Assembly: GCF_000175215.2 (NCBI RefSeq) | Contig: NC_014816.1 | Span: forward strand, 865,001-929,000 | Reading direction: 5' to 3' | Length of the DNA: 64,000 bases | Source: Asticcacaulis excentricus CB 48 | GTDB taxonomy: Bacteria; Pseudomonadota; Alphaproteobacteria; Caulobacterales; Caulobacteraceae | In this document: piece by piece, positions 15,189-23,375 of the stretch | Position numbering within the stretch: position 1 is the stretch's first letter | Layout of the letters: every line of letters starts with the position of its first letter | The notes under the pieces: generated by a model | What the model saw: only the letters and a program-made list of their open reading frames with translations | What the model was told of the DNA's origin: nothing | The model's database searches: none | Position numbers and translations under genes: made by a program

Positions 15189-17027
15189 ATGCTGACCGCC
15201 CTGTTTCGCCGTTTTGAGCGCCTGATCGACCCGTTCCGGCCCTATCCGGAAGCGACCCCGCCGGCGGCTATTGTGCCCTATTTCCTGGTCTATCTGCGTC
15301 AGACCTGGCCCGTCTTTGCCGGTGTTCTGGCGGCGGGGCTTCTGGTCACCCTCACCGAAGTAATGATCTTCCGCTTTATCGCCGACATAGTGGATATGCT
15401 CAACACCACCCCGCCATCGCACCTGTGGGCGCAGCACGGCCGCTATTTTATCGCCATGCTTCTTCTGCTGGGCATAGGCTGGCCGCTGCTGGTGCTGATC
15501 CAGTCGCTGTTGCTGCAACAGGGAGTGACGACCAACTTTCCGGCCCTGATCCGCTGGCAGTCGCATCGCCACGTCGTGCGTCAGTCGATGAGCTTTTTCT
15601 CCAATGACTTCGCTGGTCGCGTGGCGTCCAAAGTCGTCGATAGCGCGTCGAGCGTGCGCAACACCCTGATAACCCTGTGCGACACCTTCCTTTACGTCCT
15701 GGTCTATTTCTCCAGTGCGCTTTACCTGTTCTTTCAGGCCGATATCCGCCTGATCGTGCCGCTGAGCCTGTGGCTGATCACCTATGCCCTGATCTGCTGG
15801 CGCTTTGTCCCCAAGCTGTCCAGCGCCTCCGAACGCGCCTCCGAAGCCCGTTCGGCGCTGGTCGGTCGCGTGGTCGATAGCTACACCAATATCCAGACGG
15901 TCAAGCTGTTCGCCGACCCGTCGCGCGAAGACGCCTATGTGCGTGAGGCGCTGGAGGACAACACCGCCAAATGGCAGCACCAGCAGCGCCTGATCACGCG
16001 GCTGGATATCCTTGTGGCCGCCCTCAATGCCGCCCTTCTGCTTTCTACCGGCATGCTGGCCGTCTGGCTGTGGGGGCAGGGGCTGATCACCGTAGGGGCC
16101 ATCGCTCTGGTCGGGGCTTTGACGCAGCGCGTGCTCAACATGTCCGGCTGGGTGATGTTTCAGGTTACCAGCCTGTTTGAAAATATCGGCACGGTGCAGA
16201 ACGGGATAGAGACCATCGCCAGGGCCCACAGCGTCAGCGACGCGCCTGACGCGCAACCGCTAAGCGTCACGGCGGGAGAGGTAAAATTTGAGCGGGTTCG
16301 TTTCAATTATGCCGAAGGCAAACCCGCTTTGAACGGCATCGACCTGACGATTGCGCCGGGCGAGAAGATCGGTCTGGTCGGTCCGTCCGGCGCGGGCAAA
16401 TCGACCTTGGTCAATGTCTTTTTGCGCCTTTATGACCTCAGCGAAGGGCGCATTCGCATCGATGGCCAGGACATTGCGCAGGTCACACAGGACAGTCTTC
16501 GCACCCATATCGGCATGGTGACGCAGGATACGTCTTTGCTTCACCGCTCGATCCGCGCCAATATCGCCTATGGCCGGCCGGGGGCTTCGGATGAAGAGAT
16601 CATCGAAGCCGCGCGCCGCGCCCACGCCTGGGACTTCATCCCCGACCTGCGCGACAATAAGGGTCGCTCCGGCCTTGACGCCCATGTGGGCGAGCGCGGC
16701 GTCAAGCTGTCCGGCGGTCAGAGGCAGCGCATCGCCATCGCCCGCGTCTTGCTAAAAAACGCGCCGATCCTGATCATGGACGAAGCCACCGCTGCGCTCG
16801 ATTCCGAGGTCGAAGCCGCCATTCAGGACAGCCTGATCGAACTAATGCAGGACAAGACGGTCATCGCCATCGCGCACCGCCTGAGTACAATCGCGCGCAT
16901 GGACCGGCTGGTCGTACTGGACGAAGGGCGGATCATCGAAACGGGCACCCACGCCGAGCTTCTGGCGACGCAGGGCCTTTATGCCCGCCTGTGGGCCCGC
17001 CAGACGGGCGGCTTTATCGCGGAATGA
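15189..17027 (+). CDS. ABC exporter half-transporter (fused membrane and ATPase domains)
   Basis: 612 residues. An N-terminal six-helix exporter domain (residues about 45-320, beginning YFLVYLRQTWPVFAGVLAAG) is followed by a nucleotide-binding domain: Walker A GPSGAGKST near residue 400, Q-loop VTQDTSLLHRS, signature KLSGGQRQRIAIARVLL, Walker B ILIMDEATAALD and the switch His in AIAHRLST. This is the MsbA/multidrug exporter layout. It would work as a homodimer since no partner gene is adjacent. ATG 15189 was preferred over an upstream start nine codons earlier because the preceding GAGAG can serve as ribosome site; both are possible. Substrate unknown. It ends 2 bp from the convergent DUF1501 gene. 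Confidence 0.88.
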   Translation: MLTALFRRFERLIDPFRPYPEATPPAAIVPYFLVYLRQTWPVFAGVLAAGLLVTLTEVMIFRFIADIVDMLNTTPPSHLWAQHGRYFIAMLLLLGIGWPLLVLIQSLLLQQGVTTNFPALIRWQSHRHVVRQSMSFFSNDFAGRVASKVVDSASSVRNTLITLCDTFLYVLVYFSSALYLFFQADIRLIVPLSLWLITYALICWRFVPKLSSASERASEARSALVGRVVDSYTNIQTVKLFADPSREDAYVREALEDNTAKWQHQQRLITRLDILVAALNAALLLSTGMLAVWLWGQGLITVGAIALVGALTQRVLNMSGWVMFQVTSLFENIGTVQNGIETIARAHSVSDAPDAQPLSVTAGEVKFERVRFNYAEGKPALNGIDLTIAPGEKIGLVGPSGAGKSTLVNVFLRLYDLSEGRIRIDGQDIAQVTQDSLRTHIGMVTQDTSLLHRSIRANIAYGRPGASDEEIIEAARRAHAWDFIPDLRDNKGRSGLDAHVGERGVKLSGGQRQRIAIARVLLKNAPILIMDEATAALDSEVEAAIQDSLIELMQDKTVIAIAHRLSTIARMDRLVVLDEGRIIETGTHAELLATQGLYARLWARQTGGFIAE

Positions 17028-17029
17028 TC

Positions 17030-18196
17030 TTACACCAGACCGTCCAGCGGCTTGACGCTGAGCGCGCCGGGGAACACGTCGGTCTGTAGCCGCCGCACAT
17101 CAGCTCCCAGATGGTCGCGTGCCACGCCCATCACCACAGAGCGCAGGTCGGTGGTAGGCGTGAGGTCGCGGCCTTCATAGAGCTGCGTGGCTTTTAGCCC
17201 CGGCCAGTCGGCGATCACGCGCCCTCCCTTGACCGCGCCACCGGCGAGGAAGGCCGTCGTTGCCTGACCGTGGTCGGAGCCATGCGTGCCGTTAAAACGC
17301 GCCGTGCGGCCAAACTCGGTCGCCACGAGCACCACCGTGTCGGCCCATTTCGCCCCCAGACCCTGTTCAAAGGCGGCCAGAGACTGATCAAGCCCCCCCA
17401 GAAGTTGCGTCAAACGACGCTCTTCGGCGGTGTGCGTGTCCCAGCCGTCAAAGGCCATGGCGGCGATGCGTGGGCCGTCGTCTCGCCCCATCAGGGCTGC
17501 CGCCCCCTTAGACATATCGACCATGGCCCCGGCCGGGCCGCCGCCACCCATCATCGCGTTCATACCCGACGCGATCTTACCCGTGTCGATGCCCTCTTGC
17601 AGCACGGTCATCAGGGCCGGGTCGGTTTCACCGTAGAGTCGCAAAAGGCGTGGAGCGAGGTCGGGATCGGCGGCCTTCAACTGCTGCGGGGCCCAGCCGA
17701 GCAAGGGGGCTTCGCCGCGGATGACCAGCGGCGTCAGCGTGCCGACCGACAGCGATTTTTGCGCCGCGCCGATCTTTGCCCCTTGCCCCAGCGACAGGAT
17801 CAGGCGGTTGAGCCAGCCCGTATCGGCGTGGCCGGGTACATCAAAGCCCGACTCCAGCACGTCCTGCCCGTCGAAATGCGACCGATTGCGATAGGGGGTG
17901 GCCGAAGCGTGGACAATCGCCGCCTGACCCGCCCCATAAAGGCGTTTCAGGTTGGGCATGGCCGGGTTCAGCGCAAAAAAGCCGTTGAGCGGCAGGGCCT
18001 CACCCTCCCATGCCGGGGGGCGCAAAGTGGAGAAATCGGGGTCGCCGACTGGCGGCACGGCGGCAAGCCCATCCAGCGCTCCTCGCAGGATGATGACGAC
18101 GAAACGCGGATCGCGTCCGGCAGCAAAGGCGCTCTGCGGCAGGACAGCCGAGGCAAACAGGCCGGTGGAGGCGACGAGGAAGGAGCGGCGGTTCAT
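17030..18196 (-). CDS. DUF1501 protein, Tat-exported, sulfatase-like fold
   Basis: 388 residues. The N-terminus MNRRSFLVASTGLFASAVLP is a twin-arginine-type signal. DUF1501 features: FVVIILRGALDGLAAVPPVGD near residue 32, an ASATPYRNRSHFDGQDVLE block, AFDGWDTHTAEE near 240, and VATEFGRTARFNGTHGSDHG near 295. The last resembles alkaline-phosphatase/sulfatase metal-site patterns. DUF1501 and DUF1800 genes occur together in many bacteria; neither has an agreed function to my knowledge. Here the start ATG follows the DUF1800 stop by one base (TGAtATG), so translation is coupled. Confidence 0.85.
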   Translation of the reverse strand: MNRRSFLVASTGLFASAVLPQSAFAAGRDPRFVVIILRGALDGLAAVPPVGDPDFSTLRPPAWEGEALPLNGFFALNPAMPNLKRLYGAGQAAIVHASATPYRNRSHFDGQDVLESGFDVPGHADTGWLNRLILSLGQGAKIGAAQKSLSVGTLTPLVIRGEAPLLGWAPQQLKAADPDLAPRLLRLYGETDPALMTVLQEGIDTGKIASGMNAMMGGGGPAGAMVDMSKGAAALMGRDDGPRIAAMAFDGWDTHTAEERRLTQLLGGLDQSLAAFEQGLGAKWADTVVLVATEFGRTARFNGTHGSDHGQATTAFLAGGAVKGGRVIADWPGLKATQLYEGRDLTPTTDLRSVVMGVARDHLGADVRRLQTDVFPGALSVKPLDGLV

Positions 18197-18197
18197 A

Positions 18198-19676
18198 TCA
18201 ACGCCTCATAAATTCGGGGGAAAGGAGCACGAGGGCAAGGCCCTGCGGACGGGTTTCGGCCAAAGCGACCGAACGGCGGGTGGTCTCGGAGATCAGGCCT
18301 TTCAGCCGCTCTTCGGCAAAGAGGCGCGGGTCGGTCCGTTCGGCGAGGCGCTCCGAGAGCTGATAGGCGAGGTCGAGGCGGTTGTTCAGGCCTTCGGGGG
18401 TGGCCCAGACGCTGGCCAGATCGGAAAAGCCATTGGGGCCTGGCGGCTGCCACAGGGGCTGACCCAGCACGCGCAGGGTTTGCAGGAAACGCTGCGGCTG
18501 GATCGGCGTATCCAGCGCCCGTAGGCTGGCGATCACGTATTCCTGCGGCGGGCGCAGCTTGGCGCGCGGCGCGCTCCAGCTCTCTTCGGCCGTGATCAGG
18601 GCCGCATAGACGGCGTTGAGGTCGCCGTCGGTCTCAAGGAACCGCTGGCTCACCCGTTTGACCAGTGCGGGTGGCGGCTGATCGCTGACGAAGTGGCGCA
18701 CAAGCTTGGTGGCGATGTGTTTGGCCGTTGCGGGGTGGCGGGTGAGGTCTTCGAGCACGCGCACGCCCTGCGCTTCGCCGTCATCGGCGTAGGTCTTGCC
18801 CATGATCGTTTGCGGGCCCGGCTCGTGGGCATTGGGGTTGAAGCGGAAGCCGTCGCCCTGTCCGCTGCGGTCGATCCCCCAGCCGGTTATCACCTTGGCA
18901 AAGCGCGTCACATCAGCCTGCGTGTAGCCGCCATTGACACCAAGCGTGTGCAGCTCCAGGATTTCACGCGCCAGATTTTCGTTCAGGCCGCGCCTGCCAT
19001 TGCGGTTGGCGCGCGCGTTCGGCCCGATCGAGGCATCATTGTCCAGATAGACCTGCATGGCTGGATGACGCTCGGCGGCCAGCACCAGGTCGCGGAAGCG
19101 GCCGGTGATGTGCGGGCGGATGGCCTCGCGCTCATAGGCCCCGGCCAGTAGCCGCACGGGCAGGCCCTTATCGACCGACACGGCGAAATGATTGGCCCAG
19201 AACATCACCAGCCGCTCATGGAAACCGATGCGGGCGTCGCCCCACACCTTTAGCCGCGCGGCGACTTCGGCAAAGCTGACAGCTTGAGGCAGGCGCTGAT
19301 CGTCCATTACGGGCGGCGCAGGCTTGCTGGCTACCTTTGGCATCCCATTTTCGGCCCTGTCGCCGGCCATATCAGACGTGGCTATAGGGTGGCTGACTTG
19401 AACAGTGCCCTGCGTTTGCGCCTTCAACTCGCGTCGCTCTTTACGGGCGCGGTTATAGGCGGCCAACTGCGTGAGCAGTTCCGGCGTCGGCGGCAAGGCC
19501 GTGGAAAAGCCCAGATCGCGCTGCACGTCGCTGAGGCTCATGCTGAGGGCCGGGGGCGATGTCAACTCCGCCAGCAACGCCGCGCGCGCATCGCCGGTGG
19601 CCGCGTTGAGGCCTCTTGGCGTGATGCCCAATCCGAAACGGCTGAACGCTATGGCGGCTCGTGTGTCCGGGCTCAT
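18198..19676 (-). CDS. DUF1800 domain protein
   Basis: 492 residues. DUF1800 hallmarks are visible: an opening AAIAFSRFGLGITPRGL, LVMFWANHFAVSVDKG near residue 165, a GRNGRRGLNENLAREILELHTLG-type block (RGLNENLAREILELHTLG near 235) followed by YTQADVTRFAKVITGW, and MGKTYADDGEAQG. A basic Ala-rich stretch at residues 70-120 is variable. No clear signal peptide is seen, although the partner DUF1501 protein has one. The two form a tightly coupled operon. Proposed roles in the literature are vague; none is assigned here. Confidence 0.85.
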   Translation of the reverse strand: MSPDTRAAIAFSRFGLGITPRGLNAATGDARAALLAELTSPPALSMSLSDVQRDLGFSTALPPTPELLTQLAAYNRARKERRELKAQTQGTVQVSHPIATSDMAGDRAENGMPKVASKPAPPVMDDQRLPQAVSFAEVAARLKVWGDARIGFHERLVMFWANHFAVSVDKGLPVRLLAGAYEREAIRPHITGRFRDLVLAAERHPAMQVYLDNDASIGPNARANRNGRRGLNENLAREILELHTLGVNGGYTQADVTRFAKVITGWGIDRSGQGDGFRFNPNAHEPGPQTIMGKTYADDGEAQGVRVLEDLTRHPATAKHIATKLVRHFVSDQPPPALVKRVSQRFLETDGDLNAVYAALITAEESWSAPRAKLRPPQEYVIASLRALDTPIQPQRFLQTLRVLGQPLWQPPGPNGFSDLASVWATPEGLNNRLDLAYQLSERLAERTDPRLFAEERLKGLISETTRRSVALAETRPQGLALVLLSPEFMRR

Positions 19677-19735
19677 GACGCCTCCTCTGTCTTTATGTCA
19701 GAGGTGATACGTAAGGAGCTGGCGCGACCCTTCGC

Positions 19736-21424
19736 TTACTTCTGCAACTGATACAGCGTAATCTTCACAGGGTCGCCGTTCGAGTAGTTGTAGCCCTCGA
19801 TAGTCTTGACGGCCCGCGGCCTCAGACCGGCGGCGCTGACGGCCTTGCGGAACTCGGCGTCGTGGCGGCCTTCGACGCACACCGGACGGCCTTGCAGCAA
19901 GGCGGCGGCGGCCTGTTCCGGCGTGTCGGCCAGCTCGGTTTCCGTGCCCATGGCGAAGACAAACGACGGTTCGGCATAGCCCAAGGTTGCCACCGGGCCG
20001 GGTTGCAGGCCCTTGCGTGGATCAAGACCGGTTTCGACCAGCGCCGTTTCGAGATTGCGCGACATCCACAGAGGCTTAAGCTCCGACAGGGTGGCAACAA
20101 AACCGAGGTGCGCCACCACGCCCGCGCCAATCAGGCAGGCCAACGCCGTATTCATATGCTGACGCCACAGGAACAGCGCCGCCAGCCCACCGATCAGCAG
20201 CGCCGCCGCGGCCACGATGGTGACCAGTACCGCCACGCCGGCATGGCCGAACTCCGACAGGCCATAGGCCGCGATGGCTGTAATCAGGAAGCCGCCGAAC
20301 AGTCCCAGCCCGGTGTTCATCACCTTAGCCCACGTCTTCAACGGGATCGACAGCCCCAGCACCGCCAGCAGCACCAGACCGCCATAGGTCGGCAGAGGAT
20401 AGTGGACCAGCTTGGTGGGCGAGGCTTCAAAGATCAGGAAGCCCGGCACGAACCAGCAGATAGCAAAGCGCACGGCGGGCTCCGTATAGCGCGAAAGCGC
20501 GGTTTGCAACGCGCCGCCCAAAAGGAAACTTAAGGGGAAGAACAGCAGCGGCAAGGCTAGCGTGTGATAGCCGGGCCAGGCGAAATGCCCCTCTGACCCC
20601 GACACCAGCTTGGGCGCAAAGTCGTCGCCAATGGCCGTGCCCCAGAAGGCGCCGTCGGTCGCTATGGTGATCGCGATGGCCCACGGCCCGACGATCAGGG
20701 CCGTGATGAGCAGCCCCCACGTCCAGCCCAGTTGTTTTAGCCAGTCGGCGGCAGCGGGCACTCTGGCCTTCAAATCCCAGCCCAGCAGCGCCAGTGTCGT
20801 GGCGGCGAACATCATTGGCCCGATCGGGCCCTTGATCAGTACCGAGCCGCCGAAGGCCAGCCAGAAGATCAGCTTGTACTTCGTCAGCTTGGGCTTTTCG
20901 CTGGGGTCTGTGCGCTGACGATAAGTGACGTAAATGCGCGCCAGCGCCATCAAGAATAGGGTGGTCAGGCCGCACAATACGGCATCGGTCTTGGCAATAA
21001 AGGCTTCGCTGGACAGAAGGAAGGAAACGCCGAACAGCACCCCAGCGATCAGCCCCTGCCGTCGGTCAAACAGGAAGCCCGCGCCCCAGCTCATGGCAAA
21101 GGCCGCCAAAGCCGCGCCAAACAGCGACGGCCAGCGATAGGAGAGGATGTCACGGGCCGCCACGTCCGAGGTGAGGGCGGTCGAGGTCGCCTGAAGCCAG
21201 TGGATGCCGACCGGCTTTTTGTGCCGCGGGCGGTCCTGATAGCTGATATTGATGAAGTCCTTCGTTTCCAGCATCTGGCTGGAGGCCTGAGCGAAGCGCG
21301 ATTCGTCGCGGTCCAGCGGCGGGATCAGCAGGGCGCAGGGCAGGCCGACCAGAAAGGCGACGATCGCCGCCAACAGCGGGCCGCGCAGATCAGGGCTCAG
21401 GGGAGAGAAGGTCTTGCTGGACAT
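19736..21424 (-). CDS. GT39/ArnT-like lipid-linked-sugar glycosyltransferase, membrane
   Basis: 562 residues with 10-12 hydrophobic segments. The first periplasmic loop carries PPLDRDESRFAQASSQML near residue 35, where the Asp-Glu pair is the catalytic/metal site in GT-C enzymes such as ArnT, and RPRHKKPVGIHWLQATS follows, matching the ArnT pattern. These enzymes transfer a sugar from an undecaprenyl-phosphate carrier to lipid A or another periplasmic acceptor. The C-terminal 90 residues are soluble. The nearest proper start is ATG 21424; a TTG two codons upstream is less likely. The gene is divergent from a GT2 enzyme that probably makes its lipid-linked donor. Confidence 0.85.
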   Translation of the reverse strand: MSSKTFSPLSPDLRGPLLAAIVAFLVGLPCALLIPPLDRDESRFAQASSQMLETKDFINISYQDRPRHKKPVGIHWLQATSTALTSDVAARDILSYRWPSLFGAALAAFAMSWGAGFLFDRRQGLIAGVLFGVSFLLSSEAFIAKTDAVLCGLTTLFLMALARIYVTYRQRTDPSEKPKLTKYKLIFWLAFGGSVLIKGPIGPMMFAATTLALLGWDLKARVPAAADWLKQLGWTWGLLITALIVGPWAIAITIATDGAFWGTAIGDDFAPKLVSGSEGHFAWPGYHTLALPLLFFPLSFLLGGALQTALSRYTEPAVRFAICWFVPGFLIFEASPTKLVHYPLPTYGGLVLLAVLGLSIPLKTWAKVMNTGLGLFGGFLITAIAAYGLSEFGHAGVAVLVTIVAAAALLIGGLAALFLWRQHMNTALACLIGAGVVAHLGFVATLSELKPLWMSRNLETALVETGLDPRKGLQPGPVATLGYAEPSFVFAMGTETELADTPEQAAAALLQGRPVCVEGRHDAEFRKAVSAAGLRPRAVKTIEGYNYSNGDPVKITLYQLQK

Positions 21425-21610
21425 AGGCAAAGCTGGCTCACAGGGTCAAAGCGGGCTCTTAGGCGCGAAATCCGGGTTCGGCGGGGCACCGGACTCGTAA
21501 GGAGGGGGGTGTTCGGTTTACGCTTAACCGCAAACCTGATAAGACGCCAGACTCATATTACCGCTGGTCCTTTTGACCACGCCTCCCTCCCGCAAAGAGC
21601 CCGTGACCTA

Positions 21611-22342
21611 ATGCCTGTATCCGTGTCCGTTGTCGTCGCCGTCCACAACGAAGAGGGGGCCACCCCGCAGGTGCTGCAGGAACTGAAAAGCGTGTTCGAC
21701 GCCGGGTTGGGCGCGGGCAATTACGAGCTGATCTTTGTGGATGATAAATCGACAGACGCGACCCCGCAGGTGCTGAACAGCCTGAAAGCCTCAGTGCCGG
21801 AACTGCGCGTCATTCGCCACGAAAACAATGTAGGCAAGTCGGGCGGCGTGTTCACAGGCGTACTTTATGCGCGCGGTGACATTGTAGCCATGCTGGACGG
21901 CGACGGTCAGAATCCGGCCGCCGACGTGCTCAAGGTCGCGCAGATGCTGATGGCCGCCGATGCGACGGTGGGCATGGTCGCCGGTGAGCGCCGTCGTCGT
22001 CAGGACACAGCCTCAAAGAAATGGGCGTCGCGCTGGGCCAACGGCATTCGAAAGAGCCTTTTGAAGGACGGTTCGAACGACACGGGCTGTGGCATTAAGG
22101 CCATCCGCCGCGACCTGTTTCTGCGGCTGCCCTATTTCGACAATATGCACCGCTACATCCCGGCCTTGGTCAACCGCGAAGGCTATGTTACGCTTTTTGA
22201 ACCGGTCGATGACCGGCTGCGCACGACGGGTAGCTCCAAGTATACCAATTGGGGCCGACTGAAGAACGCGCTGACCGACCTGCCGGGCGTCATGTGGCTG
22301 AACAGCCGCCGCCGCCTGCCGGGACGGACGACAGAGGTCTGA
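21611..22342 (+). CDS. GT2 glycosyltransferase, polyprenyl-phosphate sugar synthase type (DPM1-like)
   Basis: 243 residues, GT-A fold. The opening VSVVVAVHNEEGATPQVL, the VDDKSTDATPQVL nucleotide-sugar motif near residue 45 and MLDGDGQNP (the DxD metal site) near residue 97 are those of dolichol-phosphate-mannose synthase-like enzymes. NDTGCGIKAIRRDLFLRLPYF is the family's later block. There are no C-terminal membrane helices, so it is a soluble or peripheral enzyme that loads a sugar onto undecaprenyl phosphate on the cytoplasmic face. Pairing with the divergent GT39 protein parallels ArnC/ArnT. Start ATG 21611 was chosen because conservation begins at once; the much longer upstream frame is antisense to the GT39 gene. 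Confidence 0.88.
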   Translation: MPVSVSVVVAVHNEEGATPQVLQELKSVFDAGLGAGNYELIFVDDKSTDATPQVLNSLKASVPELRVIRHENNVGKSGGVFTGVLYARGDIVAMLDGDGQNPAADVLKVAQMLMAADATVGMVAGERRRRQDTASKKWASRWANGIRKSLLKDGSNDTGCGIKAIRRDLFLRLPYFDNMHRYIPALVNREGYVTLFEPVDDRLRTTGSSKYTNWGRLKNALTDLPGVMWLNSRRRLPGRTTEV

Positions 22343-22370
22343 GCGCATTCCACAGAACGGGGTTAACGGG

Positions 22371-22892
22371 ATGGCTAGTCAGGAACAGCGAAACGCGGTA
22401 GTAGGTACAGCAGTCATCTCGCAAACGGGGAAGCACATGGCGAATGCACCGGCCAAGAAGGACGAGGGGGGGCTTTTAACGGCCTTTCCGATGCTGGCCA
22501 TTCCCGTTGCAGTGTATAATATCGTCGCCTTGTTCCATATGTTCGGCAGCGACGCAAATTCCGCATATAATGGCCTGAGCCACGTGTTGTTCAGCGTGCC
22601 CATGCCCTCGGCCGGGACGAAATGGCTGATCTCCACCGGGGATGTGGTGGTGTTCATTGGCCTTATCATGCTGTTTTTTGAGCTTCTGAAATCGACCCGT
22701 TCCGATAGCGTGGCCATCGTCAATCATTCGCTGTCGATGGTGCTGTTCATCATCTGTCTGGTCGAGTTTCTGCTGCTGCGCCCGTTCGGCACCTCAACCT
22801 TCTTCCTCCTCACCACTATGACGCTGCTCGATGTGTTGGCCGGCTTCATTGTGACCATTATCACCGCCCGCCGTGATCTGGAATTTGGCTAA
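22371..22892 (+). CDS. Four-helix membrane protein of unknown function
   Basis: 173 residues from ATG 22371, or 151 from ATG 22437, which has the better GGGGAAG site and begins MANAPAKKDEGG. There are four hydrophobic segments: FPMLAIPVAVYNIVALFHMF, STGDVVVFIGLIMLFFELL, SLSMVLFIICLVEFLLL and LTTMTLLDVLAGFIVTI. The first loop (GSDANSAYNGLSHVLFSVPM) is probably periplasmic. It follows the GT2 gene by 28 bp and may be co-transcribed, so a part in the same envelope glycosylation step is possible. I do not recognise the family. Confidence 0.72.
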   Translation: MASQEQRNAVVGTAVISQTGKHMANAPAKKDEGGLLTAFPMLAIPVAVYNIVALFHMFGSDANSAYNGLSHVLFSVPMPSAGTKWLISTGDVVVFIGLIMLFFELLKSTRSDSVAIVNHSLSMVLFIICLVEFLLLRPFGTSTFFLLTTMTLLDVLAGFIVTIITARRDLEFG

Positions 22893-22906
22893 GCCCTGAG
22901 GGCTTA
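22890..22906. terminator. Symmetric hairpin holding the stop codons of two convergent genes
   Basis: TAAGCCC-TGA-GGGCTTA is a perfect 7-bp stem with a 3-nt loop. Its left TAA is the stop of the + strand membrane protein and its right TTA is the stop of the - strand 25-residue peptide. There is no T-run, so it is at best a weak bidirectional terminator or 3'-end stabiliser. Confidence 0.5.
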
Positions 22907-22981
22907 GGTAAACAGCGTGAAGATGGTGGCGACCAGCAGTACGTCGAAGGTCTTGGTCAGGATCGGCATCAAGGTAGGCAT
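22904..22981 (-). CDS. Putative 25-residue single-span membrane peptide
   Basis: ATG at 22981 opens MPTLMPILTKTFDVLLVATI, continuing FTLFT, then TAA. One Lys and one Asp sit in the middle and the C-terminal half is hydrophobic. CGGAG lies seven bases upstream of the start, and the gene fits exactly between two neighbours, its stop in a shared hairpin. Upstream on this strand at about 23033-23049 are two TTAACC half-sites ten bases apart, a near-miss for a CtrA box (six instead of seven spacer bases). It is unlike the three peptides at 13.5-13.7 kb in sequence. Too short for normal gene calling; reality needs expression data. Confidence 0.5.
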   Translation of the reverse strand: MPTLMPILTKTFDVLLVATIFTLFT

Positions 22982-23048
22982 GGGGCACTCCGCATCAGAT
23001 GCGGGGCACGCTGCAAAAGCTGTGCCGCAGGCTTAACCGCTGTTAACC

Positions 23049-23303
23049 CTATATCTTCTCATGCTTGATGCGGCCCGGTGCTGGACGTCGGTCATTCGGG
23101 CCGGAGTATTCCGACGTTAAATAGGTCTTTTTTGCCCGCCCCAGCGTCTCCGGTCCGCCCCGCAGACCGCGCTTTTCTCCACCGCCCAACACCTGGGCTG
23201 CATAGTCCACATTCTCATAGGCCTTGTTCACCCGGCGCGCGGACGAGGGTTCGTGTTCCACAGCAGGACCGGCCGGCACAGGTAGGTTGGGCTTTTTCGT
23301 CAT
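23049..23303 (-). CDS. Conserved-looking small hydrophilic protein, unknown function
   Basis: 84 residues from ATG 23303 (MTKKPNLPVPAGPAVEHEP). The body is ARRVNKAYENVDYAAQVLGG, then a Gly/Arg-rich part and the end KKTYLTSEYSGPNDRRPAPG. It is polar, without a signal or membrane segment. The lack of low-complexity drift and the position directly downstream of phaR suggest a real gene, but I do not recognise it. A terminator-like hairpin lies just upstream, so it may have its own promoter or depend on read-through from phaR. Confidence 0.6.
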   Translation of the reverse strand: MTKKPNLPVPAGPAVEHEPSSARRVNKAYENVDYAAQVLGGGEKRGLRGGPETLGRAKKTYLTSEYSGPNDRRPAPGRIKHEKI

Positions 23304-23317
23304 TCTGTCGGCAAAAG

Positions 23318-23347
23318 AAAAAGGGCGGAAACCAAAATTCCCGCCCA
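23318..23347 (-). terminator. Terminator after phaR
   Basis: Read on the minus strand, GGGCGGGAA and TTCCGCCC form a stem (one bulge) around a short loop, followed by TTTTTCTTTT. It ends 28 bp after the phaR stop. Confidence 0.72.
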
Positions 23348-23375
23348 CTCTACACCCATTGTCTTAAAACAGAGT

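Noticed and set aside
14877..16256. 459-residue frame antisense to the ABC exporter
   Set aside because: Composition is His/Gln/Arg-rich with no domain, and the + strand has clear Walker and signature motifs.
23033..23050. CtrA box before the 25-residue peptide
   Set aside because: The two TTAA cores are six bases apart, not seven. I record it only as a near-miss.
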